Part shown: piece after piece, positions 25,301 to 32,818 of the stretch
Numbering within the stretch: position 1 is the stretch's first letter
Layout of the letters: the number at the start of each line of letters is the position of its first letter
Origin: an uncultured Alphaproteobacteria bacterium
GTDB taxonomy: Bacteria; Pseudomonadota; Alphaproteobacteria; RF32; CAG-239
Length of the DNA stretch: 47,114 nucleotides
Reading direction: 5' to 3'
NCBI GenBank assembly: GCA_944390355.1
Contig: CALXPT010000001.1
Coordinates: 1 to 47,114 of the forward strand
Translations under genes and position numbers: made by a program
The notes under the pieces: generated by a model
What the model saw: only the letters and a program-made list of their open reading frames with translations
Told to the model about the DNA's origin: nothing
Databases searched by the model: none

Positions 25301-26797
25301 ATGAATTTATATGGTAATTTTAAATCGCCGCTTGGTTATCAGACTGGTGAAAGTCAGATTGATACATACGGTGTTGACCACAGCGGCTTTTCTACGCGAG
25401 ATGAATTGGAATATCAATTTGCAAGACAAAATAAGGAAAACCAACTCATCCAGAACTACAACAATCAGGGGATAACAAAAAATTATCCGCAGTATGGCAC
25501 TAATTTTTGGGGCGGTTCATCAAACAATAATTACGGTTTCGGCTCTTCAAACATTCACGACAATATTGAGAATCGGAATAATAATCAGTTTGACAATACG
25601 GTGAATACCTTTGGGCAGAACCAAACAGGACAGAGTTATGGATTAGGAAGTGATAGTCAAAATCAGAATCAAAATAAAACTTTTGGTTTGGAAAACAATA
25701 ACTCTACCCAATGGGGACTGAACAACACTCCTTTAACGCAAAACAACAATAATACGCTTTCGGGAAATTTGTTCGGAAACAACAATCTGTTTAATCAAAA
25801 TCAAAGTGTTTGGAATAAAAACCAATATCAAACGCAAACACCTTCAAGATATAATTTGAAGGATTTGACAGACAGGTTGCAACAATATCAGAATAATGCT
25901 TTGGGGAATAGTAACAGCAGTTTAAATTCAGGCTTAAACAACGGTTCGATTTTTAGTCCGAACAATATGCAAAGTTTGAATTTGAATGCAAGTTCAGCTC
26001 TCTATCCTCAACAAAATTCGTTCAGCACTTATTCTCAACCATATCAACTCGCTCAAAATTCTTTACCGAATTCGGGAAGTGATGTGAACAATCTTGTTAA
26101 ACCTAAAATAATTTTCGATGACGTTTATTACTCTGAGCTAGGCGAAGATGGTAGTGTGGTTAATCAAGGAACGAATAAGCACGAAGGAGGTTATAGCGAT
26201 AGACTAAATGATTTAGGCGGACCAACTAATTATGGTGTAAGACAAGCGGCTTTGAATGAATACAATAATTGGAATAGTCCATTAAGAACCGGATTTAATT
26301 TTCCTATAGATGTAGAAAAATTAACCCCCAAGCAGGCTAAGCAAATTATGGATGAAATGTATTATCAAAGATATAATATAAATAAGTTGCAAAATTTAAA
26401 GCTAGCCAGAAATACGTTTGATGCCGAAGTCAATCAAGGACCATATGCTGGAAAGATGCTAGCTAATGCGATGAATGAGTTTTATGGATATATACCTAAT
26501 CAATCTGAAAAATTTTTCTACCGCAATATTAGATTAAATGATAATTTAGCTAATGCTGTTAATAATTTAACACCAGAAGAAACTATCAAAGTTAATGATA
26601 TTTTGGCAAAGTTAAGGATGGAGAAATATTTTCAAAGTGTTGATAAATATCCTTTTGAAAATGTGAATAATATCAATGGGTGGTATAATCGAGCTAAAAG
26701 CTATTATAGTAATCCTCAAGAATTTGAAAAGTTATATAAACATAGAGTTGACGATTATATAAAAAATAAATATCCTCAATTTTATAATGGAAAATAA
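25301..26797 (+). CDS. Polymorphic toxin with Asn/Gln-rich N-terminus and GH108 muramidase C-terminus (expressed copy)
   Basis: 498 residues from the ATG at 25301 behind TGGAGA. Residues 1-60 are a fairly ordinary head (MNLYGNFKSPLGYQTGESQI). Residues 60-262 are low-complexity, dominated by Asn, Gln, Ser and Gly with LFGNNNLFNQNQSVWNKNQY at its core. From about 290 a GH108 (TtsA-like) muramidase follows: NKHEGGYSD with catalytic Glu295 and DLGGPTNYGV, then a C-terminal peptidoglycan-binding-like part. GH108 enzymes cleave the glycan backbone of peptidoglycan. There is no signal peptide, so delivery by a dedicated secretion system is inferred. This is the only copy of the N-terminus with a start codon and ribosome-binding site; five downstream cassettes repeat pieces of it. 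An exported probable immunity protein follows 14 bp later. Confidence 0.8.
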   Translation: MNLYGNFKSPLGYQTGESQIDTYGVDHSGFSTRDELEYQFARQNKENQLIQNYNNQGITKNYPQYGTNFWGGSSNNNYGFGSSNIHDNIENRNNNQFDNTVNTFGQNQTGQSYGLGSDSQNQNQNKTFGLENNNSTQWGLNNTPLTQNNNNTLSGNLFGNNNLFNQNQSVWNKNQYQTQTPSRYNLKDLTDRLQQYQNNALGNSNSSLNSGLNNGSIFSPNNMQSLNLNASSALYPQQNSFSTYSQPYQLAQNSLPNSGSDVNNLVKPKIIFDDVYYSELGEDGSVVNQGTNKHEGGYSDRLNDLGGPTNYGVRQAALNEYNNWNSPLRTGFNFPIDVEKLTPKQAKQIMDEMYYQRYNINKLQNLKLARNTFDAEVNQGPYAGKMLANAMNEFYGYIPNQSEKFFYRNIRLNDNLANAVNNLTPEETIKVNDILAKLRMEKYFQSVDKYPFENVNNINGWYNRAKSYYSNPQEFEKLYKHRVDDYIKNKYPQFYNGK

Positions 26798-26811
26798 AAA
26801 GGAATATGAAA

Positions 26812-27309
26812 ATGAAATTTATTTTATCTTTAATAATAACATTATCATTACCTATACTGACTTTTGCTGCGGAAGAAAAAACATCAACCTATACTTATGA
26901 ACAAGAAAAATGTTCAGGTGAAGAAGATGTATTTCTTCGAGGCTTGGAGGAAGAGTTGGCAAATTGTAAAGTTCAAATGCCGGATGTTCCATCAACAACA
27001 GATATGAATGAAGCTTATTACAAAGTCGGTGATTGCTCTATTGCTGTAGCCAATAAACTTTTTGAAAAAAATTACAAAAAGTACAACGACAAGGTAAAAA
27101 GGAATTTTAATACACTTGTCAAAGCATATTATGCATGTGCTCATGATATGTACGAATATAGTGATTTTGCCTCTTTGGGAAGTGGAACATCAGCTAATAC
27201 TGAAGCAATTGCAACAGCATCATTCTGGATTCGGGATGTGGTAAAAAAATACCTTTATCAGGCACGAATTGAATGTGATGATAAAGCCGGATTTGATTCT
27301 CTGGAATAA
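26812..27309 (+). CDS. Exported probable immunity protein for the GH108 toxin
   Basis: 165 residues from the ATG at 26812, placed 8 nt after AAGGA; an in-frame ATG at 26806 is too close to that site. Residues 1-18 are a signal peptide (KFILSLIITLSLPILTFA), so the mature protein of about 147 residues is periplasmic. It has five scattered Cys (in EKCSG, ANCKV, GDCSI, YACAH and IECDD) and is otherwise helical. No family is recognised with confidence; lysozyme-inhibitor-like function is inferred from location directly after a periplasm-targeting muramidase in the same operon. A strong terminator follows at 27337. Confidence 0.6.
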   Translation: MKFILSLIITLSLPILTFAAEEKTSTYTYEQEKCSGEEDVFLRGLEEELANCKVQMPDVPSTTDMNEAYYKVGDCSIAVANKLFEKNYKKYNDKVKRNFNTLVKAYYACAHDMYEYSDFASLGSGTSANTEAIATASFWIRDVVKKYLYQARIECDDKAGFDSLE

Positions 27310-27336
27310 AACTAAATTCTTTTGAATAAACAAGAT

Positions 27337-27368
27337 AAGGGAGAGGTTTATAAAATCCTCTCCTTTTA
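27337..27368 (+). terminator. Terminator after the expressed toxin-immunity pair
   Basis: GGAGAGG (27340-27346) pairs with CCTCTCC (27357-27363) and is followed by TTTTAT. It separates the expressed operon from the downstream fragments. Confidence 0.85.
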
Positions 27369-27386
27369 TGTTGAAAATAAGGTTAA

Positions 27387-27992
27387 AGCCTATCTTGGCC
27401 GCAAAGTTATGGGTTAGGAAGTGAAAATCAAACCTTTGGGCAAGAAAACAATAATTCAACCCAATGGGGACTGAACAACAATCCTTTAGAGCAAAACAAC
27501 AATAATAATACGCTTTCGGGGAATTTGTTCGGAAACAACAATCTGTTTAATCAAACTCAAAGTGTTTGGAATAAAAACCAATACCAAACGCCGACGCCTT
27601 GGGCAAAGAAAAATATCGGTTCGGGGAACATCCAACCAGTGTCAAACAAACCTGTTTATGAAAATCCTAATCCTAAAGGGTATTCGGCCGGAAATATAGC
27701 TTGGTCTGCTTTAGAAGGATTTGGTGAAGGGATTGAAAATGGACTTCTTTATGCCACAAATGCCATAACTCACGGAGGCTTTGATTTGCTTAATGATGTC
27801 TATTTTAATAATGCATACGAGAAAAAATTAAATGCTTTTGAAGATAGGCTTAATCAAGAAAATATTTCTGCTGTAAACAAGGCTTATAAATATGCAAAAT
27901 ATTTTATCGACAACACAGCTGGAAATATACCGATTGTTCCGTTTGTTAAAAAAGCAAAACAAGGTTATAATACCGTTAAAAAGCTAATATAA
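27387..27992 (+). pseudogene. Silent toxin cassette 2: partial N-rich region plus new toxin domain (YSxGxI type)
   Basis: An open frame without start codon or ribosome-binding site. It begins after an in-frame TAA and matches the expressed toxin from about residue 111 (QSYGLGSENQTFG) to about 181 (NQSVWNKNQYQ-like then TPTP). It then switches to a unique tail of about 130 residues: NPNPKGYSAGNIAWSALEGF, GEGIENGLLYATN, and a basic C-terminus. The tail has Gly-rich amphipathic segments and a close relative in cassette 3. No known toxin family fits; membrane activity is a guess from the membrane-bound partner. The next gene encodes a DUF805-like protein with its own promoter. I class this as an orphan C-terminal module that may be reactivated by recombination. 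Confidence 0.65.
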
Positions 27993-27993
27993 C

Positions 27994-28040
27994 TTGACTT
28001 TAAGATAGGTGCTTAATATAATATGCTAGGCATCTATCTT
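27994..28040 (+). promoter_or_regulatory. Consensus promoter within a hairpin at the toxin-immunity junction
   Basis: TTGACT (27994-27999), a 17-bp spacer and a perfect TATAAT (28017-28022) start 1 bp after the toxin stop. AAGATAGGTGC (28002-28012) and GCATCTATCTT (28030-28040) form a stem around the -10. Incoming toxin transcripts could end at the hairpin while the immunity gene is transcribed from this promoter. Confidence 0.65.
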
Positions 28041-28061
28041 TGTTTAGCTAAAGGATATATC

Positions 28062-28595
28062 ATGAGCGAGACAGAAAAGAAAAAAGATGAAAATATTGAT
28101 GATATTGTTACCAAGGAATTAACCTTTTTTTCTCTTCAAAGGACCTTTGGTCGTGTTAGTTATTTGGCTATTTTTATGTTTTGGTATATGATATTAAATT
28201 TTATTGCTAAATTGGATAATTTAATAATTTTACAAATTGTCTATGTGATTGCTTTTTGCTCTGTTATAAGTGCCGTTCAGAAAAGATGTCGCGATTTAAA
28301 TTTGAAAGGAACTTTTTTTATTTTTGTATTTTCAATGGCCTATCCTTTGCTTCAATATTTTAATTATATGAAACTTCATGGCTTATCTCGAATTGCTTTA
28401 CATGAAAATTTTTTTGTAGGTCCAGTTGCCGCAGCATTTTTGTTTATGCATTTTTATTTGCTTTTAGCTCCAGGAAAGAAAGACAAAAATTTGGCATTAA
28501 TCAGCCCGTTGCTTAGATATCCTTTATATTATTTTGGGTTTTGGATTGTTTTATATTTTATAGGCTTTTTCCATTTGTTTCATCGTGTCTTTTAG
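28062..28595 (+). CDS. DUF805-like membrane protein, putative immunity to cassette 2
   Basis: 177 residues from the ATG at 28062 with AAGGA 6 nt upstream. Four hydrophobic helices are visible (around YLAIFMFWYMILNFI, IILQIVYVIAFCSVI, FFIFVFSMAYPLL and VAAAFLFMHFYLLL), with a final one at YYFGFWIVLYFIGFF. FGRVSYL near the start and VQKRCRDLNLKGT after the second helix are the DUF805 hallmarks. It lies directly after the cassette 2 tail, has its own TTGACT/TATAAT promoter, and has a paralogue at the same place in cassette 3. This suggests inner-membrane immunity protecting against a membrane-acting toxin. DUF805 function is otherwise unsettled. Confidence 0.7.
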   Translation: MSETEKKKDENIDDIVTKELTFFSLQRTFGRVSYLAIFMFWYMILNFIAKLDNLIILQIVYVIAFCSVISAVQKRCRDLNLKGTFFIFVFSMAYPLLQYFNYMKLHGLSRIALHENFFVGPVAAAFLFMHFYLLLAPGKKDKNLALISPLLRYPLYYFGFWIVLYFIGFFHLFHRVF

Positions 28596-28603
28596 CTGAA
28601 GCT

Positions 28604-29116
28604 TGGAAACTGAACAACACTCCTTTAGCACAAAACAACAATAATACGCTTTCGGGGAATTTGTTCGAAAACAACAATCTGTTTAATCAAACTCAAAGTG
28701 TTTGGAATAAAAATCAATATCAAACGCCGACGCCTTGGGCAAAGCAAAGTACCAGTTTGGGGCGTAACCAACCAGTGCCCAACAAACCTGTTTATGAAAA
28801 TCCTAACCCCAGACGCTACTCTACGGGAGAAATTCTTTGGGACGGTGTTAAAGGTTTTGGACAAGGAGCCTTAGGAGGTTTAGAACGTGGAATTAACTCG
28901 GCAACTTATGGATTATATGATTTTGTTAGTGACTTGGCAGATAATGGAGGCTACGAGAGACGTCAAAAAGAACTTGAAAATTCTGCAAATCAAGTTGGGT
29001 TGGGAAAACCTTATAAATATTTAAATTATCTGATTGATTATGCCGCCTCAGGCTTAACAACTAGTGGCGGGTACAATATTGCAAATAAAGCCATGAAAGG
29101 GTATAAATTTATGTAA
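28604..29116 (+). pseudogene. Silent toxin cassette 3: partial N-rich region plus second YSxGxI-type domain
   Basis: The homology to the expressed toxin starts abruptly 8 bp after the previous gene's stop (KLNNTPLAQNNNNTLSGN, about residue 140) and ends near residue 181 (NQYQTPTPWAK). The frame is open but has no ribosome-binding site at the junction. The unique tail reads PNPRRYSTGEILWDGVKGFG, then GGLERGINSATYGLYDF, and ends GYKFM. It shares with cassette 2 a spaced pattern: YSxGxIxW, GFGxG, GL, NxxTxG, D, YE, NQ, YKYxxYxID, and a C-terminal KAxxGY. The two are therefore diverged members of one toxin family. Confidence 0.65.
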
Positions 29117-29128
29117 CATTAAAAAATC

Positions 29129-29170
29129 TTGACAATAAAATCGGCGTTTATTATTCTGAACGCCGATTTT
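29129..29170 (+). promoter_or_regulatory. Promoter overlapped by hairpin, cassette 3 junction
   Basis: TTGACA (29129-29134), 17 bp, TATTCT (29152-29157). AAAATCGGCGTT (29137-29148) pairs perfectly with AACGCCGATTTT (29159-29170), again enclosing the -10. It starts 12 bp after the toxin stop and repeats the layout of the cassette 2 junction with unrelated stem sequence. Confidence 0.62.
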
Positions 29171-29227
29171 ACTAGTTATCTTATTGAAAACTAACTGGAA
29201 GATATGTGTTTGAATAAAGGATAAATT

Positions 29228-29737
29228 ATGCAAGAATTTAAAGAATATTTTATCATGATGCGAAATTTATTTCATAATGCTCTTTCTTTTAGTGGAAGAT
29301 GTCCGAGAATATTATATTATTGTTTTTTGAGTTTGGGATATTTTATTGTTACGACTGTGAAATTGTTTGAAGTGGCAAATGTTGAAATATTGGGTTTATT
29401 GATTTATTTTTATATTGTGTTGGCTTCTGTTCAGAAAAGATGTCGCGATTTTAATTATAAAGGAACACTTCCGATTTTAATCGTTAGCATTTATTTCATT
29501 TATTGGATAATTGTTGTTTCTATAGGGGAAAATTACAAAACTTACTTTGGAAATATTTCGTTCTATGTTCGTTTGGTATTTTTTGTTGTAATAACTTTTA
29601 TTGGTCTCATACCAAGTTCAAAGGAAAAAGACTTAACTTTAACAAGTCCGTTACTTAAACATCCTAACATTTATTTTGTTGTTTGTTTTGCTCTGTTTTT
29701 TATCGGGCGGTATGTTTTGCAAAATTGGTATTTGTAA
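29228..29737 (+). CDS. DUF805-like membrane protein, putative immunity to cassette 3
   Basis: 169 residues, with AAAGGA before the ATG. Four to five hydrophobic helices (e.g. YYCFLSLGYFIVTTVKLF, LLIYFYIVLA, LVFFVVITFIGLI, IYFVVCFALFFIGRYVL). It shares FSGRCPRILYY, SVQKRCRDFNYKGTLP and a K-DL-L-SPLL-HP block with the DUF805 protein at 28062-28595, so the two are paralogues diverged along with their toxin partners. Expressed from its own promoter at 29129, it would keep a cell immune to siblings even when the adjacent toxin cassette is silent. The immunity role is inferred from position and pairing. Confidence 0.7.
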   Translation: MQEFKEYFIMMRNLFHNALSFSGRCPRILYYCFLSLGYFIVTTVKLFEVANVEILGLLIYFYIVLASVQKRCRDFNYKGTLPILIVSIYFIYWIIVVSIGENYKTYFGNISFYVRLVFFVVITFIGLIPSSKEKDLTLTSPLLKHPNIYFVVCFALFFIGRYVLQNWYL

Positions 29738-29759
29738 TTAAAACAAAACTTTAGTCATT

Positions 29760-30491
29760 AGGTTGCAACAATATCAGTATAATGCTTTGAATAAACAGCC
29801 AATGTATGACTTGAATCAATTACCAGATATAAATGCGTTAGGTCATTACACGAACTCGAATCAAACGGTTATTCCTGATAACAAGCAAATGAGTATGATA
29901 TCTACTCGTCCTACTCTCAGTCAATGGTTGAAAAAAGCTAACACCTTAACCATGACAATGAATGGTACAAATATGAATGGGAAAGAACGTATTAAGGCTT
30001 TGGTAAAGGGACAACCTATTGTTATTAATATTGAAGATACAGATACTCCTCAAAAATCAAACGTCAATGAGCATCTTCACAATTGGGGAAAGGAATACGT
30101 TGATAAATATGGTAATTTGATTGAAAAATATGCTAAACAATATAATCTAGATTCCAACATAGCAAAAGCTATATTATATGCAGAAAATGCTGATTTTCAC
30201 AAATATGGATATAATAAGTTTTTTGATATAATTCATAAATCGTCTAGCGTTTTGCCTATGAATATTCAAGGTAAAACTTGGGGAAATTTTCAAGGCAGGC
30301 ATTACGATGTTTATGATCCAGAACAGAATATTGAATTAGGCATTCAAGTTATCAAACAAATTCAAAACTCAATCCATAATCCAACGCCAGAAAAAGTTGG
30401 AACAGTTTGGAATAGAACAGGAGCGATGGAAGTTAATGATTTTGGAGCAAGAACAAAAACCATATATGATAATAAACTTTGGGAGAAATAA
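29760..30491 (+). pseudogene. Silent toxin cassette 4: short N-rich segment plus lysozyme/SLT-like domain
   Basis: Only about 30 bp of homology to the expressed toxin is kept (RLQQYQYNAL, near residues 192-201), then a unique region. After a linker, from about codon 110, comes a lysozyme-like or SLT-transglycosylase-like fold: YAKQYNLDSNIAKAILYAEN with a candidate catalytic Glu, then YDVYDPEQNIELGIQVIKQI, VGTVWNRTG and a final KTIYDNKLWEK. There is no start codon or ribosome-binding site, so it is silent as it stands. The predicted substrate is peptidoglycan. The partner gene begins directly after the stop codon. Confidence 0.65.
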
Positions 30492-30947
30492 ATGTCAAGG
30501 AAATTAATCATAAGCAAAAGAACACTATTATATTTGTTGTGGTATTTATTTGCTGTCATTTTAGCTTCATTTATTTTTGATGTTATATGGGGGAGTAATT
30601 CCCAAGGAGACAGTTGCAATGTGGTTCTTTGGAAGTACGGTGAACTCTATCAGGCGCTGGATGGGAAACCGTGCGTTTTTACGGGAGAATTTTATTTTTC
30701 CGCTTATATATCTTATCTGATATTATATCTTTTATTTGATATAGTGCGGTGCAAAATTTTAGCAAAGAATCCTTCTGTTTTATGGAGAATAGGAGAAATA
30801 GCTATTTTATTCTTTGTTTACTGGTTTTGTGCTGTATATAATTGGAGAGATGTTGTGATTTTGTATTCTTCATTTTTAGGATGTTTATGTTTTTTTATCC
30901 CGTTTTTTGTTTTGGCAATAGTTTTAAAACTTGTTAGATACTGTTAA
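30492..30947 (+). CDS. Small multi-pass membrane protein, putative immunity to cassette 4
   Basis: 151 residues. The ATG immediately follows the toxin TAA (TAAATG). Four hydrophobic helices: LLYLLWYLFAVILASFIFDV near 15-34, YISYLILYLLFDIV near 74, IAILFFVYWFCAVY near 103, and a long one at IPFFVLAIVLKLV. Between helices 1 and 2 lies a presumably periplasmic loop with two Cys (DSCNVV and KPCVF) that could form a disulphide and meet an incoming lysozyme. No family is recognised. No promoter of its own is visible, unlike the partners of cassettes 2 and 3. A clear terminator follows. Confidence 0.55.
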   Translation: MSRKLIISKRTLLYLLWYLFAVILASFIFDVIWGSNSQGDSCNVVLWKYGELYQALDGKPCVFTGEFYFSAYISYLILYLLFDIVRCKILAKNPSVLWRIGEIAILFFVYWFCAVYNWRDVVILYSSFLGCLCFFIPFFVLAIVLKLVRYC

Positions 30948-30967
30948 ATCTAACTGATTAAAATTAT

Positions 30968-30997
30968 ATAGCGGCTTTAATTTTAAGCCGCTATTTT
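30968..30997 (+). terminator. Terminator after cassette 4
   Basis: ATAGCGGCTT (30968-30977) pairs with AAGCCGCTAT (30985-30994), followed by TTT. Cassette 5 homology begins within a few bases. Confidence 0.82.
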
Positions 30998-30999
30998 GG

Positions 31000-31749
31000 G
31001 AATACCAATTTGCAAGACAAAACAAGGAAAATCAACTCATCCAGAACTACAACAATCAAGGGATAACAAAAAATTATCCGCAATATGGCACTAATTTTTG
31101 GGGCAATTCTGATAATAACTATGGTTTCGGCTCTTCAAACATTCACGACAATATTGAGAACAAGAATAATAATCCGTTTGAAAATACGGTGAATACCTTT
31201 GGGCAGAACCAAACCGAACAGAGTTATGGGGTAGGAAGTGATAGTCAGAATCAAAGCTCCTCCTCATCATATAATAATCCTAATTGTTATATGAGATTTG
31301 ACGGAAAAAATTTGAATTTATTTGCTAATAATCAAAAAGTAAATAGTCTTGATGCCATGTCAGGGCAACCAGATTACCAAGCAAAAAAGTTTCAAAATGT
31401 TCCCAACAAAGGTCCTATTCCTGAAGGAACGTACTACGCTAACCAAAATCAACGTCAAACAATAGGTATTTTGGATGCCGCTATTGGTGCTGGAACAGGT
31501 CTTTTAGGCATAAATAGAGGGACATGGAAAGGTTCTTTACCTGCTTGGGGAATGCGGAGAATATGGTTAAAGCCAGATTCTGATACCAATACTTATGGGC
31601 GAGATGGTTTTACTATTCATGGTGGTTTTAGCAAAGGTTCTGCTGGTTGTATTGATATTCCATGGCAAACAGGAATATTGAGTGATTATATGGATAATTG
31701 TCAAGAATCTGTTCCTGTTTATGTTGGTTATCCTAAAGATAATTGGTAA
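31000..31749 (+). pseudogene. Silent toxin cassette 5: N-rich region plus DUF2778 (Tlde1-like) domain
   Basis: Homology to the expressed toxin runs from about residue 37 (EYQFARQNKENQLIQNYNNQ) to about 124 (GSDSQNQ), the longest N-terminal reach of all cassettes, and the frame stays open without start codon or ribosome-binding site. The tail is a DUF2778 domain: MRFDGKNLNLF, NKGPIPEGTYYA, WGMRRIWLKP, GRDGFTIHGGF and KGSAGCIDI. His in IHGG and Cys in SAGC are the conserved active residues of this L,D-transpeptidase/carboxypeptidase-like family, known from type VI secretion effectors (Tlde1) that attack peptide stems. A hairpin and then a small membrane protein follow. Confidence 0.72.
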
Positions 31750-31758
31750 AATTATATT

Positions 31759-31792
31759 AAAGAAAGGCAAGACTTTATTCTTGCTTTTCTTT
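31759..31792 (+). terminator. Hairpin at cassette 5 toxin-immunity junction
   Basis: AAAGAAAGGCAAG (31759-31771) and CTTGCTTTTCTTT (31780-31792) pair with one G-U, followed by ATTTTC. A weak TTGCTT-17-TAGCAT promoter overlaps its 3' arm, echoing the junctions of cassettes 2 and 3. Confidence 0.6.
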
Positions 31793-31840
31793 ATTTTCTA
31801 TTGTAGCATAACAGAAATTACTACTTAAAGGTAAGAAAAA

Positions 31841-32197
31841 TTGATTGATAGAATAAAGTACAGTATGGTTGAAACGTGTAGGCTACTTTGGCAATTTAAG
31901 TGGTATATCGCCATATATCCGTTAATTTTTATATGTTTAATTCATGAATATTTTTATCCTCCAGCTAAAGATGATCCGATTTTCGGTTCCGAAGCTATGT
32001 CTTATGCTTGGAATTACGTAAGTCAGGAGGTTTATATCGGAAGTCTAAAAAATGATTTAATTTTTTGGCTATGTTATTTTCTTTTAGGAACCAGCAATAT
32101 GCGGAATCATCCGTTGTTGGCTAAATTTATTTTTTTATTGCCTTTATTATGGGGAATTTTGGGGCTAACAATTGAATTTATAAAATCTTTATTCTGA
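31841..32197 (+). CDS. Small membrane protein, putative immunity to cassette 5
   Basis: 118 residues if started at the TTG at 31841, which has AAAGG 9 nt upstream; an ATG at 31865 has no ribosome-binding site. Three hydrophobic stretches: WYIAIYPLIFICLI near 25-38, LIFWLCYFLLG near 73, and FIFLLPLLWGILGL near 100. The loop after the first helix (YPPAKDDPIFGSEAMSYAWN) is polar and probably periplasmic, where the DUF2778 toxin would act. No family is recognised. Homology to the expressed toxin resumes immediately after its stop codon. Immunity is inferred from position only. Confidence 0.5.
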   Translation: MIDRIKYSMVETCRLLWQFKWYIAIYPLIFICLIHEYFYPPAKDDPIFGSEAMSYAWNYVSQEVYIGSLKNDLIFWLCYFLLGTSNMRNHPLLAKFIFLLPLLWGILGLTIEFIKSLF

Positions 32198-32203
32198 ATA
32201 CGA

Positions 32204-32818
32204 AATAACTCTACCCAATGGGGACTGAACAACACTCCTTTAGCGCAAAACAATAATAATACGCTTTCGGGGAATTTGTTCGGAAACAACAATCTGTTTA
32301 ATCAAAATCAAAGTGTTTGGAATAAAAACCAATACCAAACGCAAGCACCTTCAAGATATAATTTGAAGGATTTAACAGATAGGTTGCAACAATATCAGAA
32401 TAATGCTTTTGGGAATAGTAACAGTACTTTAAATTCAGGCTTAAACAACAGTTCGATTTTTAGTCCGAACAATATGCAAAGTTTGAATTTGAATGCAAGT
32501 TCAGCTCTCTATCCTCAACAAAATTCGTTCAACTCTTATTCTCAACCATATCAATTGGCTCAAAATTCTTTACCGAATTCGGGGAGTGATGTTGCTTCAA
32601 ATAATATTGATTATTCTCTTTATGGAAATGGTTTTACTAAAGAATTCATTAATGAAATGCTTAATGATAAAGAATATCAAAGGGCATTGCAAGAATATGC
32701 AATTCCGAACGAAGGCGGATATGTAAATGATCCTCAAGATCCAGGTGGTGAAACTAAATTTGGCATTTCAAAAAGATACCATCCCAATGAAGATATTAAA
32801 AATCTACTGGTTTTCTGA
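32204..32818 (+). pseudogene. Silent toxin cassette 6: N-rich region plus truncated GH108 domain
   Basis: 32208-32592 repeats 25701-26085 of the expressed gene with no gaps and only scattered differences (residues about 133-262), much closer than the other cassettes. It then diverges: DYSLYGNGFTKEFINEML leads to a second GH108 start, AIPNEGGYVNDPQDPGGETK, with the catalytic Glu in NEGGY and FGIS. The domain stops after about 35 residues at a TGA (32818), at a junction with the acetamidase-like gene. No immunity gene remains. Start codon and ribosome-binding site are absent. It is both silent and broken, and lies at the end of the array. Confidence 0.75.

Noticed and set aside
25301..32592. 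CRISPR or tandem repeat array
   Set aside because: The repeated pieces are coding segments of different lengths, widely and irregularly spaced, with genes between them; no uniform short repeat-spacer pattern.
25301..32818. Prophage lysis module (endolysins with holin-like membrane proteins)
   Set aside because: Four different wall- or membrane-directed tails share the same Asn/Gln-rich N-terminal sequence, each intact one with its own partner, and no phage structural genes are present. A polymorphic toxin array explains this better.
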